Part shown: one piece after another, positions 7,709 to 8,824 of the stretch
Numbering within the stretch: the stretch's first letter is position 1
Layout of the letters: each line of letters begins with the position of its first letter
DNA from: Bryobacteraceae bacterium
Lineage (GTDB): Bacteria > Acidobacteriota > Terriglobia > Bryobacterales > Bryobacteraceae
NCBI GenBank assembly: GCA_030039005.1
Contig: JASHQT010000582.1
Coordinates: 1 to 8,824 of the forward strand
Reading direction: 5' to 3'
DNA length: 8,824 nt
Made by a program: the position numbers and the translations under genes
Notes under the pieces: model-generated
Seen by the model: only the letters and a program-made list of their open reading frames with translations
Database searches by the model: none
Told to the model about the DNA's origin: nothing

Positions 7709-7738
7709 AGCGCTGGCAATCCGGATGCATCCAGCGCT
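7709..7738. repeat. Perfect 8-base inverted repeat enclosing the sigma-54-type promoter
   Basis: AGCGCTGG (7709-7716) is exactly inverted as CCAGCGCT (7731-7738), with 14 bases between. The left arm covers the GG of the -24 element and the right arm lies just past -12, so anything bound here would cover the promoter. It could be an operator. A transcript from the predicted start (about 7740) would not include it. Confidence 0.6.
7714..7729 (+). promoter_or_regulatory. Candidate sigma-54 (-24/-12) promoter of the ECF sigma gene
   Basis: TGGCAATCCGGATGCA matches the known consensus TGGCACG-N4-TTGCA at TGGCA and TGCA. The invariant GG (7715-7716) and GC (7727-7728) are exactly 10 bases apart. 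Transcription would start near 7740, leaving a leader of about 30 bases that contains the AGGA ribosome site (7762-7765). The gene just upstream encodes a sigma-54 activator, which supports the call. It was found by eye and has not been scored against the genome. Confidence 0.7.
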
Positions 7739-7770
7739 CCAGGTAGACAAACCCATAGAACAGGAATCCG

Positions 7771-8349
7771 ATGCCCAATCAACAAGAATTCGCCGATTTG
7801 CTTCAAACCAACTTGCTGGCGCTGAACCGCTTCGTTCTGGGGATGGTCGGCAACCACTTCGATGCCGCGGACATCGTGCAGGAAACAGCAGCCAAGGCGT
7901 TTATCCACTTCGCCGATTTCCGGGCTCAGGCCAAGTTCAAGACCTGGCTCATGAGCATCGCACTCAATGAAGTGCGCGGCCGGAGGCGGCGCGAAGCCCG
8001 CTCGCGCTTGTCGTATTTTGAAGTCGAGCACTTGGAGCAATTAGCGACCGCCACCGCGGGCGATTCGCCTTACCGCCAGTATCAGGAGCGGGAGGCCAGC
8101 CGGATACTCAAGGACGCAATGTCGTCCCTGCATCCTTCCAATCAGGATGTCTTGCGCCTGCGCGCCTTCGACGAACGCGATATTGTGGACACCGCGCGGC
8201 AGCTTTCCATCTCCGTACCGGCCGCGAAGGCGCGCTATTTTCGAGCCGTCCGGCATCTCTCGCGCGAGTTGGTGCGGCGGACGCGAAGGCCGCTGCGGGC
8301 GCCGGTACCATCGGCGCGGAAGAAAGCGCTCCGGCCTGCGGAAAATTAG
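7771..8349 (+). CDS. RNA polymerase sigma-70-family factor, ECF type
   Basis: Alternative sigma factor of 192 residues that should direct core RNA polymerase to its own promoter set. Region 2 spans about 14-78 and includes the typical DAADIVQETAAKAF (31-44) and FKTWLMSIALNEVRGRRRR (56-74). Region 4 covers about 113-167 (SLHPSNQDVLRLRAFDERD, then the HTH around ARQLSISVPAAKARYFRAVRHL). There is no region 1 or 3, as expected for the class. A basic, arginine-rich tail (168-187) follows region 4. AGGA (7762-7765) lies 5 bases before ATG 7771, which fixes the start. No anti-sigma factor gene follows; within about 35 bases the sequence turns into a transposase fragment. The promoter context suggests sigma-54 control. 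Confidence 0.93.
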   Translation: MPNQQEFADLLQTNLLALNRFVLGMVGNHFDAADIVQETAAKAFIHFADFRAQAKFKTWLMSIALNEVRGRRRREARSRLSYFEVEHLEQLATATAGDSPYRQYQEREASRILKDAMSSLHPSNQDVLRLRAFDERDIVDTARQLSISVPAAKARYFRAVRHLSRELVRRTRRPLRAPVPSARKKALRPAEN

Positions 8350-8384
8350 ACAGGCCGGCGCGATCAGCAAATCACCGGCGGTCG

Positions 8385-8531
8385 CAGGAAATCGCCGCCA
8401 TGTGGCGCTTCACTCGCAACAACGGGATCACCGAAGGCTTCCACAACAAAATGGAGCTGATTCATCGGCAGGCCTTTGGCTTCCGTAACTTCGAAAACTA
8501 CAAACTCCGGGTGAAGGTGTTATGTTCTTAG
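8385..8531 (+). pseudogene. ISL3-family transposase remnant, C-terminal end only
   Basis: In the frame ending at TAG 8529-8531 the sequence reads EIAAMWRFTRNNGITEGF, then HNKMELIHRQAFGFRNFENY and KLRVKVLCS. This is the characteristic end of ISL3-family DDE transposases; the Glu in ITEG (8433-8435) corresponds to the third catalytic acid. Only about 48 codons remain. Upstream codons in this frame are unlike the family, and within about 35 bases one reaches the sigma factor stop. It is therefore a truncated relic without the catalytic aspartates or the N-terminal zinc-binding and HTH parts, and cannot encode an active enzyme. The exact left breakpoint (about 8375-8385) is a judgement from similarity. 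Confidence 0.85.
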
Positions 8532-8824
8532 AGTCAGTTTGGAATCGGGGTTTGTCCCCGTTGAAAACATGGCAGCGCGGTGGCAGCGGACGCACCGAAG
8601 ATCGTCATCCACAGAACAATTCTCTTCCCCTGCGGATTTCTTGGAGATTGGACTCGTCCTGATCGGACGCCATGGCGTTTGCATCTCGCGGGGGATGCCG
8701 GGATGTCAAAGAGGCGCATGTTGAGGTCGTTTGAGTAAAACGGGCGTGGTCGGCTGCAATTTCGCCTTCGCATCGCCGGGACGGCAAGTCTGCTTTCCTG
8801 GACGCCATCGCGGATCGAGGTGAG
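8532..8824. other. No recognisable gene
   Basis: These 293 bases after the transposase relic have short open frames on both strands (for example 8605-8808 on the minus strand). None has a recognisable motif, a good ribosome site or family-like composition. The small hairpin at 8546-8560 is the only clear structure. The right end of the old insertion element may lie here, but no matching terminal repeat can be identified. Confidence 0.5.
8546..8560. repeat. Small hairpin CGGGG-TTTGT-CCCCG after the transposase relic
   Basis: A perfect 5-base GC stem with a 5-base loop, starting 15 bases after the transposase stop. The bases after it (TTGAAAAC) are not a T-run, so an intrinsic terminator is doubtful. 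It may be part of the insertion element's end or a weak terminator. Confidence 0.4.

Noticed and set aside
8605..8808. 67-codon minus-strand frame at the right end
   Set aside because: No ribosome site, motif or family resemblance; overlapping frames of equal quality exist on both strands.

Overview
The window looks like part of a high-GC Acidobacteriota genome, most likely near the Solibacter/Bryobacter group. The evidence is family content: a large Oar-like TonB-receptor homologue with an N-terminal carboxypeptidase-regulatory-like domain, a very large beta-propeller sensor histidine kinase, and a DoxX protein of a type common there. This placement is inferred from gene families, not from a marker gene.

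Left part, minus strand (about 1-6287), read from right to left: a NarL/LuxR-type response regulator, a DoxX-like membrane protein whose TTG start overlaps the regulator's stop (TTGA), a 157-base gap, a 1057-residue histidine kinase with 14 propeller repeats and a Y_Y_Y domain, and an outer-membrane receptor whose ATG overlaps the kinase stop (ATGA). The receptor has an internal frameshift near position 336 and runs off the left edge. Kinase and regulator are of matching types (HisKA_3 with NarL), so they probably form one phosphorelay. The layout resembles the sensor/receptor pairing seen in Bacteroidetes glycan-utilisation loci.

Right part, plus strand (6572-8349), divergent from the first: a sigma-54 activator with no sensory domain, then an ECF-like sigma factor. 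The 152 bases between them hold a strong candidate sigma-54 promoter (TGGCAATCCGGATGCA, with the required GG-N10-GC spacing). It lies about 30 bases before the sigma gene's ribosome binding region. Two GTCG/CGAC inverted repeats sit about 75-95 bases upstream of the predicted start, where an activator would bind. Together they suggest a self-contained cascade: activator plus sigma-54 RNA polymerase switches on an alternative sigma factor. The arrangement parallels HrpR/HrpS to hrpL in plant-pathogenic Pseudomonas. This is the most interesting reading of the window.

The right end (8385-8824) has the last 48 codons of an ISL3-family transposase, starting about 35 bases after the sigma factor stop, followed by sequence with no recognisable gene. 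No tRNA, rRNA or CRISPR array was seen.
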